DNA of 6,927 bases, from assembly GCA_902489215.1 (NCBI GenBank), contig CABTZE010000107.1, forward strand, positions 1 to 6,927, written 5' to 3'. The stretch is from an uncultured Brevibacterium sp. Lineage in GTDB: Bacteria; Actinomycetota; Actinomycetes; Actinomycetales; Brevibacteriaceae. The translations under genes were made by a program, and so were the position numbers. The notes beneath the pieces are model-generated. The model was not told the origin of the DNA, ran no database searches, and saw only the letters and a program-made list of their open reading frames with translations. Positions 1-6,176 of this stretch are shown here, one piece after another (the stretch's first letter is position 1; each line of letters begins with the position of its first letter).

Positions 1-79
1 CGCCGACAATACCGCCGGTTACGCCTTCACCTGTGAAGGCACCGGTGAAGATAGCGCCGATAGCGCCCGGCAGGTGCTG
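1..79. repeat. 79-bp inverted repeat, left arm
   Basis: The reverse complement of bases 1-79 is identical at every position to 529-607 (base i pairs with base 608-i). The match stops exactly on the inner side: base 80 is G, whose complement C differs from A at 528. The outer side cannot be tested because the window begins at base 1, so the arm may be longer. Both arms encode the same symporter stretch, on opposite strands. Confidence 0.97.
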
Positions 80-528
80 GATGTTGATGACGAGGATGAT
101 GAGAACACACGCCACATACAGGACACCCATGAGCGGGGTGATGGCCGAGGTCCACTGCGCGATGCGGCTGATACCGCCGAGGATGACAATACCGGCGAGG
201 ATGGCCATGATGAGGCCGATGATCCACAGGCGACCGGCGAAGATCGATTCGTCGCCGCCGGTGGCGTTCTGTATGAGCATGGCGACCTGGTTGGCCTGGA
301 ACAGGTTGCCCGCGCCGAACACGCCGACGAGGGTTGCAATGGCGTAGAAGTAGCCGAGGAACGAACCGAAGCCCGGCATGCCCTTCTCGCGCAGACCGTT
401 GCGGAGGTAGTACATGGGGCCGCCGATGACTTCGCCCTTGTCATCGACTTCGCGATATTTAACACCAAGCGTCGCTTCGACCATTTTCATGGTCATGGCG
501 AGGAAGCCGAAGACGATGATCCACAGGA
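1..528 (-). CDS. Na+/alanine (AGCS-family) symporter, internal fragment, inverted relative to its C-terminal part
   Basis: This minus-strand reading frame (codon starts at 526, 523 and so on down to 4) is open to the window edge and reads as the middle of an AGCS amino acid:cation symporter. It begins GAVLWIIVFGFLAMTMKMVE, which matches the family pattern G-x-GAV-x-W...KxxE. GGPMYYLRNGL, FGAGNLFQANQVA and several hydrophobic segments follow, then GAFTGEGVTGGIVG at the edge. Family members are inner-membrane proteins that take up alanine or glycine with Na+. The first ATG in frame is at 496-494, but it lies inside the protein and is not a real start: about 95 N-terminal residues are missing and there is no ribosome site. 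The frame ends upstream at a TAG at 547-545, inside sequence copied from the other arm. The continuation of this protein is on the + strand from 607. I am sure of the family and that the fragment is displaced; the cause is discussed under findings. Confidence 0.85.
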
Positions 529-607
529 CAGCACCTGCCGGGCGCTATCGGCGCTATCTTCACCGGTGCCTTCACAGGTGAAGGCGTAACCGGCGGTATT
601 GTCGGCG
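529..607. repeat. 79-bp inverted repeat, right arm
   Basis: This is the exact reverse complement of 1-79; the spacer between the arms is 80-528 (449 bases). The right arm flows in frame into the rest of the symporter C-terminus, while on its left the protein reading stops at once (in-frame TGA at 517). The left boundary at 528/529 is therefore the rearrangement breakpoint. Confidence 0.97.
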
Positions 608-1356
608 TCGCCATTGTCGGTATTCAGCGAGCCCTGTTCTCGAACGTCGGTGGTGTTGGTACCGCAGGTATGGCTCACGCAGCCGTCAAGACGCGCCACC
701 CCGCAACTGAAGGCTTCACCGCCCTGTGGGAGCCGTTCGTCGACTCCGTCGTCATCTGCACCCTGACCGGTCTGGCCATTACCGTCACCGGTGTCTACCA
801 GGGTGATGCCAGCGGCGACGGCATCGTCCTGACGACAGAAGCGTTCGCTACTGTCACCTCGTGGTTCCCGATCTTCGTCACCGTGGCGGCTGTTCTGTTC
901 GGCTTCTCGACAGTGTTGTCCTACGCCTACTACGGCGAGGTCGCGATCGGGTTCCTCACCAAGAAGAGCCGTGCAGCCGTTCTCGCCTTCCACATCGTGT
1001 GGATCCTGGCGGTTGTCATCGGTTCGGCAATGACCCTGGAAAGCGTTGTCGGCATTTCCGACGCCACGCTGTTCATCATGGCCTTCCCGAACCTGCTGGG
1101 CATCTACTTCCTGGCACGCAGGGCTAAGAAGGAAATCTGGGTCTACCGAGCCCGTGTTAAAGCCGGAACGCTCGACGAGATCCCGGAAGACCTGCAGGTG
1201 GGTCTGCGCGACCACGAACCGACACAGCAGCAGATCGACGAGGAATACGCTCGTCTGAAGGCAGAACGCGAAGAACAGTCGCGTGTCCGCCGAGCATTCC
1301 GCAAGATCACTGCTGATCGTCGAGAAGGACGCGAAGACAAGCACACCAAGCTGTAA
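529..1356 (+). CDS. Na+/alanine (AGCS-family) symporter, C-terminal part
   Basis: This is the C-terminal 275 residues of an AGCS symporter, ending at TAA 1354-1356. The frame is open from 520, after a TGA at 517, and authentic protein begins at 529 with QHLPGAIGAIFTGAFTGEGV. GIQRALFSN, AHAAVKTRHPATEGF and ALWEPFVDSVVICTLTG follow; these are family signatures of the central substrate/Na+ region. Further membrane segments come next, about PIFVTVAAVLFGFSTVLSYA, AVLAFHIVWILAVVIGSAM and ATLFIMAFPNLLGIYFLA. The last 80 or so residues are a charged, probably cytoplasmic tail rich in Arg, Glu and Lys. The only in-frame ATG near the front, at 670, sits inside the conserved core, so a gene call starting there would be too short. 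No promoter or ribosome site precedes it. An oddity: where most family members have FSNEAG, this one reads FSNVGG. A terminator hairpin follows 43 bases after the stop. Confidence 0.88.
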   Translation, partial: QHLPGAIGAIFTGAFTGEGVTGGIVGVAIVGIQRALFSNVGGVGTAGMAHAAVKTRHPATEGFTALWEPFVDSVVICTLTGLAITVTGVYQGDASGDGIVLTTEAFATVTSWFPIFVTVAAVLFGFSTVLSYAYYGEVAIGFLTKKSRAAVLAFHIVWILAVVIGSAMTLESVVGISDATLFIMAFPNLLGIYFLARRAKKEIWVYRARVKAGTLDEIPEDLQVGLRDHEPTQQQIDEEYARLKAEREEQSRVRRAFRKITADRREGREDKHTKL

Positions 1357-1391
1357 CAACAGCTTGAATCGCACGGCGGAGCTTTCCGCCG
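1348..1391 (+). other. Two small hairpins at and after the symporter stop codon
   Basis: AAGCTGT (1348-1354) pairs with ACAGCTT (1359-1365) around the stop codon, leaving a 4-base loop. CGGCGGA (1374-1380) pairs with TCCGCCG (1385-1391), also with a 4-base loop. They lie directly before the long terminator hairpin and may help stabilise the transcript end. No function is proven. Confidence 0.5.
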
Positions 1392-1398
1392 GATGGAT

Positions 1399-1432
1399 TG
1401 AGGGCCCCACAGCATTAGCTGTGGGGCCCTCA
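1399..1432 (+). terminator. Strong terminator hairpin after the symporter gene
   Basis: A perfect 15-bp stem, TGAGGGCCCCACAGC (1399-1413) with its complement at 1418-1432, closes on the 4-base loop ATTA. Further pairing extends the base of the stem slightly. It lies 43 bases after the symporter stop. No T-run follows, which is common for actinobacterial terminators. Being symmetrical, it could also stop readthrough from the opposite strand. Confidence 0.85.
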
Positions 1433-1771
1433 GTCATTCGCAAAACTTCCTACGGGCGCCTTCCGCGCCACTCCCCTCACCTGGAATCCACACATCAGCA
1501 GCAGATCCACTCCTTAGCCCCAAAGAAACTCCCGGTAGCCGGAATATGCGTCTTAGCACCAATGCTGACGGGAGTTTTTGCTGCTGAAGCGCGGGTGGCC
1601 GCTGTCGGGAGTGAAGTGCAGATTTGGTTGCCTGTACCAACCGAGGCGGCCGATGCTGGAGACTCACGAGGTGGAGGGCCAGCGGCGAGGCGTGCTGCAG
1701 TCCCACCGGAGCGGCGCCTTGTGTTCGCAGTCCGGGCAAGGCCTCATGACAGCACAGCGCATGACAACACA
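1433..1771. other. Convergent intergenic region without a convincing gene
   Basis: About 340 bases lie between the symporter terminator and the secG terminator, which point towards each other. Open frames here on both strands translate to low-complexity Arg/Pro/Leu/Gln-rich text with no recognisable motif and no good ribosome site. I found no tRNA-like cloverleaf and no known RNA signature. The visible structures are the long-loop inverted repeat at 1526-1577 and small hairpins, for example GGCGC/GCGCC at 1455-1469 and TTGGT/ACCAA at 1624-1640. A 32-codon minus-strand frame (1664-1762) contains CPDC followed later by WDC and then a stop. It could be the worn remnant of a zinc-finger-type protein, or chance. 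Confidence 0.6.
1526..1577. repeat. Inverted repeat with long loop, possible terminator or RNA structure
   Basis: AAACTCCCG (1526-1534) and CGGGAGTTT (1569-1577) form a perfect 9-bp stem around a 34-base loop, which itself holds a small AGCA/TGCT hairpin (1555-1566). On the + strand the stem runs into five T bases (1575-1579). On the minus strand it runs into TTTCTTT. That makes it a weak bidirectional terminator candidate, or part of an unrecognised small RNA. Confidence 0.4.
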
Positions 1772-1804
1772 AAAGCGCCGCTGCCAAACCGGCAGCGGCG
1801 CTTT
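1772..1804 (-). terminator. Terminator closing the yvcK-whiA-gap-pgk-tpiA-secG run
   Basis: A perfect 14-bp GC-rich stem (1772-1785 with 1791-1804) closes on a 5-base loop. It begins 15 bases after the secG stop codon. Read on the minus strand, the hairpin is followed by the T-rich trail TTTTGTGTTGTC, the expected form of an intrinsic terminator. Confidence 0.92.
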
Positions 1805-1819
1805 CAGCGCTTAGGGCTC

Positions 1820-2071
1820 TTACTGGAAGCGGACGATGAGTCCCAGAAGAACAATTGCGGCAACCCACACGATCGCGGTGAGCGCGGTGAACCTGTTGAG
1901 GTTGCCTTCAGCGACACCGGACGCGCCGAGGTTGGCGCTCATGCCGCCGCCGAACATGTCGGACATGCCGCCGCCCTTGCCTTTGTGCAGAAGAATGAAC
2001 AGCACAAGAATGAGGCTCGAGAGCACGAGCACGCCTGTCAGAATCCACGTCAGAATAGTCACGCCGGACAT
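1820..2071 (-). CDS. secG: Preprotein translocase subunit SecG
   Basis: SecG is the small accessory subunit of the SecYEG channel in the cytoplasmic membrane and assists SecA-driven protein export. The 83-residue length is typical. Two membrane segments are visible, about residues 5-28 and 61-81. Between them lies the conserved cytoplasmic loop LLHKGKGGGMSDMFGGG (27-43), followed by SGVAEGNLNR (51-60), both family hallmarks. The start at 2071 lies only 4 bases after the tpiA stop and lacks a clear Shine-Dalgarno sequence; only GATAGG abuts the ATG. Translation is therefore probably coupled to tpiA. It is the last gene of the run and is followed by a strong terminator. Linkage of secG to tpiA is common in Gram-positive bacteria. 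Confidence 0.95.
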   Translation of the reverse strand: MSGVTILTWILTGVLVLSSLILVLFILLHKGKGGGMSDMFGGGMSANLGASGVAEGNLNRFTALTAIVWVAAIVLLGLIVRFQ

Positions 2072-2075
2072 CCTA

Positions 2076-2867
2076 TCAGTCAGCCGCAGCTCGTACAGCG
2101 CTCAGGCACAGCGTGGCGAAACCTGCCGGGTCCAGGCTCGCGCCTCCGACAAGGGCACCGTCAACATCAGCCTGGCGCATGATGTCGCCAACATTGTCCT
2201 GATTGACGGAACCGCCGTACAGAATGCGCACTGACTGCGCGAAGGCGTCTCCGTAAGAGTCGTTCAGAACTCCTCGAATGGCCGTGGCCATAGTGCCTGC
2301 GTCCTCAGCTGTCGCGGTTTCGCCCGTGCCGATTGCCCACACTGGCTCGTATGCGATGACGAGGCCCTCGAGGTCGTCTGCCGACTGCCCTTCGAGCGCA
2401 CCAGTTACCTGCGCCAGGGTGTAGTCGATGTGGCTTCCTTCGGCTCGCACTTCCTGCGGTTCGCCCACACAGAGAATCGGCGTAAGCCCGTGGCGCCGCG
2501 CGGCGCGAACCTTCTGGCCGACGAGAACGTCGTCATCACCGTGGTGCGCACGACGCTCGGAGTGTCCGACGACAACGTACTCACAGCCCAGCTGGCTGAG
2601 AAAACGGCCGCTGATTTCGCCGGTGTAGGCACCTTCGTCGTGGACCGAAAGATCCTGCGCCCCATATGACACCGGAACTTTGTCAGCCTGAACAAGAGTC
2701 TGCACCGACCGGATATCGGTGAACGGTGGGATCACCGCGATGTCTGCGGTCGAGCCGTCGAAGCGCGCATCGCGCAGCGACCATGCCAGCCTCTGGACCG
2801 AGGCAATCGCCTCGAGATGATCATTGTTCATCTTCCAGTTGCCGGCCAGGAGTGGTTTGCGGATCAT
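2076..2867 (-). CDS. tpiA: Triosephosphate isomerase
   Basis: This cytoplasmic glycolytic enzyme interconverts dihydroxyacetone phosphate and glyceraldehyde 3-phosphate. At 263 residues it is of normal bacterial length and complete. Near the start, GNWKMN carries the substrate-binding Asn10 and Lys12. GHSERR (101-106) holds the catalytic His102, and AYEPVWAIGTG (172-182) holds the catalytic base Glu174 and the mobile phosphate-gripping loop. YGGSV (217-221) and GALVGGASL (237-245) form the phosphate site. All key residues are present. It starts 10 bases after the pgk stop, with only a weak GAAAG ribosome site within the pgk end. It is followed after 4 bases by secG, so it is co-transcribed with its pathway partners pgk and gap. 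Confidence 0.97.
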   Translation of the reverse strand: MIRKPLLAGNWKMNNDHLEAIASVQRLAWSLRDARFDGSTADIAVIPPFTDIRSVQTLVQADKVPVSYGAQDLSVHDEGAYTGEISGRFLSQLGCEYVVVGHSERRAHHGDDDVLVGQKVRAARRHGLTPILCVGEPQEVRAEGSHIDYTLAQVTGALEGQSADDLEGLVIAYEPVWAIGTGETATAEDAGTMATAIRGVLNDSYGDAFAQSVRILYGGSVNQDNVGDIMRQADVDGALVGGASLDPAGFATLCLSAVRAAAD

Positions 2868-2877
2868 TGCTGTGCTT

Positions 2878-4098
2878 TCAGTTGAGTGCTGTCAGTCCGG
2901 GCAGTTCCTTGCCTTCGAGGTATTCGAGGCTTGCACCGCCGCCGGTGGAAATGTGGCCGAAGTCGTCATCGGAGAAGCCGAGAGAGCGCACTGCCGCAGC
3001 GGAGTCGCCCCCGCCGACAACCGTGAGCCGGCCGTCTGCTTCGGAACCGTGTGCGGTGGTCAGCGCCTCGGCTACCGCCTTGGTGCCGGCCGCGAAAGCA
3101 GGGATCTCGAAAACGCCCATAGGGCCGTTCCAGAAGACGGTCTTGGCCTGTTTGATGATGTCTGCGAAGTGCGCGGCGGATTCGGGCCCGATGTCCAGAC
3201 CAAGGGCACTGGCACCGGCCGGGGTGTCTTCGAGTGCGTCGACCGGTGCAACCCAGTGCTCGGCGTCCGCACCGAACTTTTCGGCCATGACGATGTCAGT
3301 GGGCAGCACGATGTCAACACCGGCCTTTTCGGCCTTTTCGAGGTAGCCCTTGACAGTGTCGATCTGGTCCTCTTCCAGCAGCGAAGACCCGACCTCGAAG
3401 CCCTGGGCTTTGAGGAAGGTGAAGACCATACCGCCGCCGATCAGCAGCGAATCAGCTCGATCGATGAGCGAGTCGATGACGCCGAGCTTGTCCGACACCT
3501 TCGAACCGCCCAGGACGACTGCGTAGGGGCGCTTGGGGTCGTGCAGCAGGCGTTCACTCACCTCGACTTCAGCGGCGACGAGACCGCCTGCGTAGTGCGG
3601 AAGCCGGGCCGGCAGGTCGAAGACGCTGGCCTGCTTGCGGTGGACAACACCGAAGCCGTCAGAGACGAAGGCCTCCCCCAGGGCGGCCAGCTGGTCGGCA
3701 AAAGCGCCCCGCTCGGCATCGTCCTTCGACGTTTCGCCCGGGTTGAAGCGCAGGTTCTCCAACAGCAGGACTTCCCCGTCGGCCAGCGCGCCAGCGCGGG
3801 CAACAGCGTCTTCGCCCACCGTGTCCGCAGCGAACTGCACCGGTCGGCCGATGGTCTCAGCCAGTGCCGGAGCTACCGGGGCGAGGCTGAACTCGGGGTT
3901 GGGTTCGCCCTTGGGACGGCCCAGGTGGGCAATGACGATGACGCGCGCACCGGCCTCTGCCAGAGAGGCAATGGTGGGAGCGGAGGCCTTGATTCGGCCG
4001 GGGTCGGTGATGGTGTCGCCGTCCATCGGCACGTTGAGGTCAGAACGAACGATGACGCGCTTGCCGGCGAAGTCACTCGGATTGGTGAGAGTCTGCAT
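2878..4098 (-). CDS. pgk: Phosphoglycerate kinase
   Basis: Pgk transfers the acyl phosphate of 1,3-bisphosphoglycerate to ADP, giving ATP and 3-phosphoglycerate in the cytoplasm. The 406 residues match the family length. In order: VIVRSDLNVP (15-24) and AHLGRPKG (58-65) of the N-terminal 3-phosphoglycerate domain, LLLENLRF (111-118), VSDGFGVVHRKQAS (145-158; actinobacterial wording of the usual DAFG..HR), GGSKVSDK (197-204) and LIGGGM (219-224) opening the nucleotide domain, NGPMGVFE (324-331), and GGGDSAAAV followed by STGGGASLE at the C-terminus. No key residue is missing. The ATG at 4098 is supported by AAAAGGA four bases upstream. The gene follows gap by 25 bases and precedes tpiA by 10, so three adjacent steps of glycolysis are in one transcript. 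Confidence 0.97.
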   Translation of the reverse strand: MQTLTNPSDFAGKRVIVRSDLNVPMDGDTITDPGRIKASAPTIASLAEAGARVIVIAHLGRPKGEPNPEFSLAPVAPALAETIGRPVQFAADTVGEDAVARAGALADGEVLLLENLRFNPGETSKDDAERGAFADQLAALGEAFVSDGFGVVHRKQASVFDLPARLPHYAGGLVAAEVEVSERLLHDPKRPYAVVLGGSKVSDKLGVIDSLIDRADSLLIGGGMVFTFLKAQGFEVGSSLLEEDQIDTVKGYLEKAEKAGVDIVLPTDIVMAEKFGADAEHWVAPVDALEDTPAGASALGLDIGPESAAHFADIIKQAKTVFWNGPMGVFEIPAFAAGTKAVAEALTTAHGSEADGRLTVVGGGDSAAAVRSLGFSDDDFGHISTGGGASLEYLEGKELPGLTALN

Positions 4099-4102
4099 AG
4101 TG

Positions 4103-4109
4103 TCCTTTT
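4103..4109 (-). promoter_or_regulatory. Ribosome binding site of pgk
   Basis: AAAAGGA on the minus strand lies 4 bases before the ATG at 4098 and supports that start. Confidence 0.65.
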
Positions 4110-4123
4110 CTCAGTGCCGTTGT

Positions 4124-5128
4124 TCAGAGTCGTTCGGCTACGTAGTTTGTCAGATCGACCAGGCGCTCGGAGTAGCCCCACTCGTTGTCGTACCAGGAAA
4201 CGACCTTGATCTGGTCGCCGACTTTGCGGGTGAGCTGAGCATCGAAGATCGAGGAGCGGTCTTCCATCACGATGTCCGACGACACGATCGGATCTTCCGT
4301 GTAGCCGAGAATTCCCTTGAGCTGGCCTTCTGCGGCCTTTTTGACAGCTGCGTTGACTTCTTCGACCGTGGCGGCCTTGCTGGGCAGGAATGTCAGGTCG
4401 ACGAGCGATCCCGTGACGACCGGCACGCGGACTGCGAAGCCGTCGAGCTTGCCTTCGAGTTCGGGCAGGACCTTGCCGACGGCATTTGCTGCACCGGTGG
4501 TTGTCGGCACGATGTTGACAGCGGCTGCGCGTGCACGGCGCAGGTCCTTGTGCGGCCCGTCAACGAGTGCCTGACCGCCCGTGTAGGCGTGGATCGTGGT
4601 CATGATCCCGGATTCGATGCCGAACTCTTCGTGCAGGACCTTCGCCAGGGGTGCCAAGCAGTTGGTGGTGCAGGACGCGTTCGAGAACACGTGGTGCTTC
4701 TGCGGGTCGAAGTCTTCGTGGTTGACACCCATGACGAACATGCCGTCGTCTTTTTTGCCCGGGGCCGACAGAAGAACTTTCTTGGCGCCTCCGTCGATGT
4801 GCTTCTGCGCCTGTTCGCGCTTGCGGAACTTACCGGTCGCTTCGATGACGATGTCGACGCCGAGCTCACCCCACGGGATGTCAGACGGGTCTTTGTGGGC
4901 GCTGGCGTGGATCGTTTTGCCATCGATGATGAGTGCGTCGTCAGTGTGTTCTACGGTGCCGCCGAAGCGGCCCCACACCGTGTCATAGCGGAACAGGTGG
5001 GCGAGGCTGGCGTTGTCGGTGAGGTCGTTGACGGCAACTACTTCGAGCGAAGTGTTCCCGGCGAGGATCTGGCGCAGAACGGAACGGCCGATGCGGCCGA
5101 ACCCGTTGATTCCGATGCGGACTGTCAT
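4124..5128 (-). CDS. gap: Glyceraldehyde-3-phosphate dehydrogenase, type I
   Basis: This enzyme oxidises and phosphorylates glyceraldehyde 3-phosphate to 1,3-bisphosphoglycerate using NAD+, in the cytoplasm. The 334 residues are the standard length. The Rossmann signature GINGFGRIGR is at 6-15, and Asp35 in VNDL points to NAD+ rather than NADP+. The active-site block SNASCTTNC (149-157) contains the catalytic Cys153, and TTIHAYT holds the base-assisting His180. DLRRARAAAVNIVPTTTGAA (195-214) and SWYDNEWGYS (311-320) are also conserved. The loop after the catalytic His reads TGGQ where many relatives have a D before Q, a minor variation. GAAAGG (5142-5137) before the ATG supports the start. 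It lies 48 bases after whiA with no terminator between, so it is probably expressed at least in part by readthrough. I cannot exclude a promoter in the gap. Confidence 0.97.
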   Translation of the reverse strand: MTVRIGINGFGRIGRSVLRQILAGNTSLEVVAVNDLTDNASLAHLFRYDTVWGRFGGTVEHTDDALIIDGKTIHASAHKDPSDIPWGELGVDIVIEATGKFRKREQAQKHIDGGAKKVLLSAPGKKDDGMFVMGVNHEDFDPQKHHVFSNASCTTNCLAPLAKVLHEEFGIESGIMTTIHAYTGGQALVDGPHKDLRRARAAAVNIVPTTTGAANAVGKVLPELEGKLDGFAVRVPVVTGSLVDLTFLPSKAATVEEVNAAVKKAAEGQLKGILGYTEDPIVSSDIVMEDRSSIFDAQLTRKVGDQIKVVSWYDNEWGYSERLVDLTNYVAERL

Positions 5129-5136
5129 AGTGTCTG

Positions 5137-5142
5137 CCTTTC
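5137..5142 (-). promoter_or_regulatory. Ribosome binding site of gap
   Basis: GAAAGG on the minus strand lies 8 bases before the ATG at 5128. The bases next to the start, GACACTATG, are the same as those in front of pgk. Confidence 0.6.
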
Positions 5143-5176
5143 GCGTGAGCAGGGTTCCGTGAGTACGAGGTGGTGG

Positions 5177-6160
5177 TCAGACGTCGTCGAGCATTTCGGG
5201 GGTGAGGCTGGCTTTGGTGTCGGGAACTCCCATTTCTTCGGCCTTTTTGTCCGCGGTGGCCAGCAGCCTGCGAACACGGCCGGCAATGGCGTCTTTTGTC
5301 ATGGGCGGATCGGCCAGCTGGCCGAGTTCTTCCAGCGAGGCCTGCTTGTGCTTGAGCCTCAGCTTCCCAGCGTAGCGGAGGTGATCGGGAACATCGTCAC
5401 CGAGAATCTCGAGTGCTCGCTCAACGCGGGCGCCGGCTGCGACAGCGGCACGGGCGCTGCGGCGCAGGTTGGCATCGTCGAAGTTCGCCAGGCGGTTGGC
5501 GGTGGCGCGGACTTCACGGCGCTGACGACCTTCTTCCCACTCCTTGCGCACCTCAGTCGCGCCCATCGCTTCAAGGAGTTCGCCGATTGCTTCGCCGTCG
5601 CGAATGACGACGCGGTCGACTCCGCGAACTTCGCGGGCTTTGGCGATGATGCCCAGGCGGCGAGCTGCACCAACCAGTGCCAGTGCGGCTTCCGGCCCGG
5701 GGCACGTGACTTCCAGAGCGGATGACCGGCCCGGTTCGGTGAGTGAACCGTGAGCGAGGAACGCGCCGCGCCAGGCGGCCTTCGAATCGTTGATGGAGCC
5801 GTTGACAACAGCCGGCGGAAGACCCCGCACGGGCCGGCCGCGGTTGTCGATCAATCCGGTCTGCCGGGCCAGTGCCGGGCCTTCGGCGGTGACGCGAACG
5901 ATGTAGCGTTCGCGTTTGTTCAGGCCCGAGGCTCCCATAACGGCGACTTCCGGCGATGCACCGTAGAGGGTTGCGATTTCGCCGTACAGACGGCGGGCAG
6001 CCGCCGCGGTGTCGAGTTCAGCTTCGATGACGATTGAACCGGCCACAATGTGCAGAGCCGAGGCAAAGCGAAGCGTCGACGCCACCTCAGCTTTGCGGGC
6101 GGGTGAACGGCGTTCTTCCACCCGTGTGAGTTCGTCTTTGACCTTTGCGGTCAGGGACAT
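5177..6160 (-). CDS. whiA: WhiA, DNA-binding regulator of sporulation/cell division
   Basis: WhiA combines a LAGLIDADG homing-endonuclease-like fold, without nuclease activity in characterised members, with a C-terminal helix-turn-helix. In Streptomyces it works with WhiB to switch on sporulation septation; in other Gram-positives it affects division and chromosome segregation. The 327 residues are a full family length. Visible parts are the N-terminal MSLTAKVKDELTRV, the LAGLIDADG-like region WRGAFLAHGSLTEPG (130-144), the conserved NRLANFDDANLRRSA (222-236), and the helix-turn-helix ASLEELGQLADPPMTKDAIA (274-293) running into GRVRRLL. The start at 6160 is fixed by a strong GAGGAAGGAA ribosome site. 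It lies 16 bases after yvcK, its usual partner, and 48 bases before gap. In an organism that does not sporulate, a role in division would be the inference. Confidence 0.96.
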   Translation of the reverse strand: MSLTAKVKDELTRVEERRSPARKAEVASTLRFASALHIVAGSIVIEAELDTAAAARRLYGEIATLYGASPEVAVMGASGLNKRERYIVRVTAEGPALARQTGLIDNRGRPVRGLPPAVVNGSINDSKAAWRGAFLAHGSLTEPGRSSALEVTCPGPEAALALVGAARRLGIIAKAREVRGVDRVVIRDGEAIGELLEAMGATEVRKEWEEGRQRREVRATANRLANFDDANLRRSARAAVAAGARVERALEILGDDVPDHLRYAGKLRLKHKQASLEELGQLADPPMTKDAIAGRVRRLLATADKKAEEMGVPDTKASLTPEMLDDV

Positions 6161-6164
6161 GGGG

Positions 6165-6174
6165 TTCCTTCCTC
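6165..6174 (-). promoter_or_regulatory. Strong ribosome binding site of whiA
   Basis: GAGGAAGGAA on the minus strand lies directly after the yvcK stop (TGA 6179-6177), with its core about 6 bases before the ATG at 6160. It is the clearest Shine-Dalgarno sequence in the gene run and decides the whiA start. Confidence 0.8.
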
Positions 6175-6176
6175 AG

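Noticed and set aside
74..589. A 171-codon + strand frame rich in Asp, Glu and His across the inversion
   Set aside because: It is antisense to the minus-strand symporter fragment and ends inside the repeat arm. Its composition is that of a reverse reading of membrane-protein codons.
1..607. A programmed phase-variable DNA switch
   Set aside because: The repeat lies within coding sequence and simple inversion of the spacer would not restore a gene with its own start. No invertase gene is present, and the arm reaches the window edge, which fits a fold-back better.
493..1443. A 316-codon minus-strand frame opposite the symporter C-terminus
   Set aside because: It starts inside the terminator hairpin, crosses the inversion breakpoint and has no family motifs, while the + strand encodes clear AGCS signatures.
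1433..1771. A possible rbpA or tRNA gene in the spacer
   Set aside because: rbpA lies convergent to secG in some actinobacteria, but none of its protein signatures appear here, and no cloverleaf with a proper T-arm or acceptor stem could be drawn.
1283..2182. A 299-codon + strand frame spanning the spacer and the secG antisense strand
   Set aside because: It passes through two terminator hairpins and the antisense of secG and has no recognisable motif.
2824..4209. A 461-codon open frame on the + strand
   Set aside because: It is antisense to pgk almost end to end. The real Pgk signatures are on the other strand, so this is a codon-usage shadow.
3635..5725. A 696-codon open frame on the + strand
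   Set aside because: It runs antisense through pgk, gap and whiA, all of which carry full catalytic or family motifs on the minus strand. Long antisense open frames are a normal by-product of high GC, and this translation has no recognisable domain.
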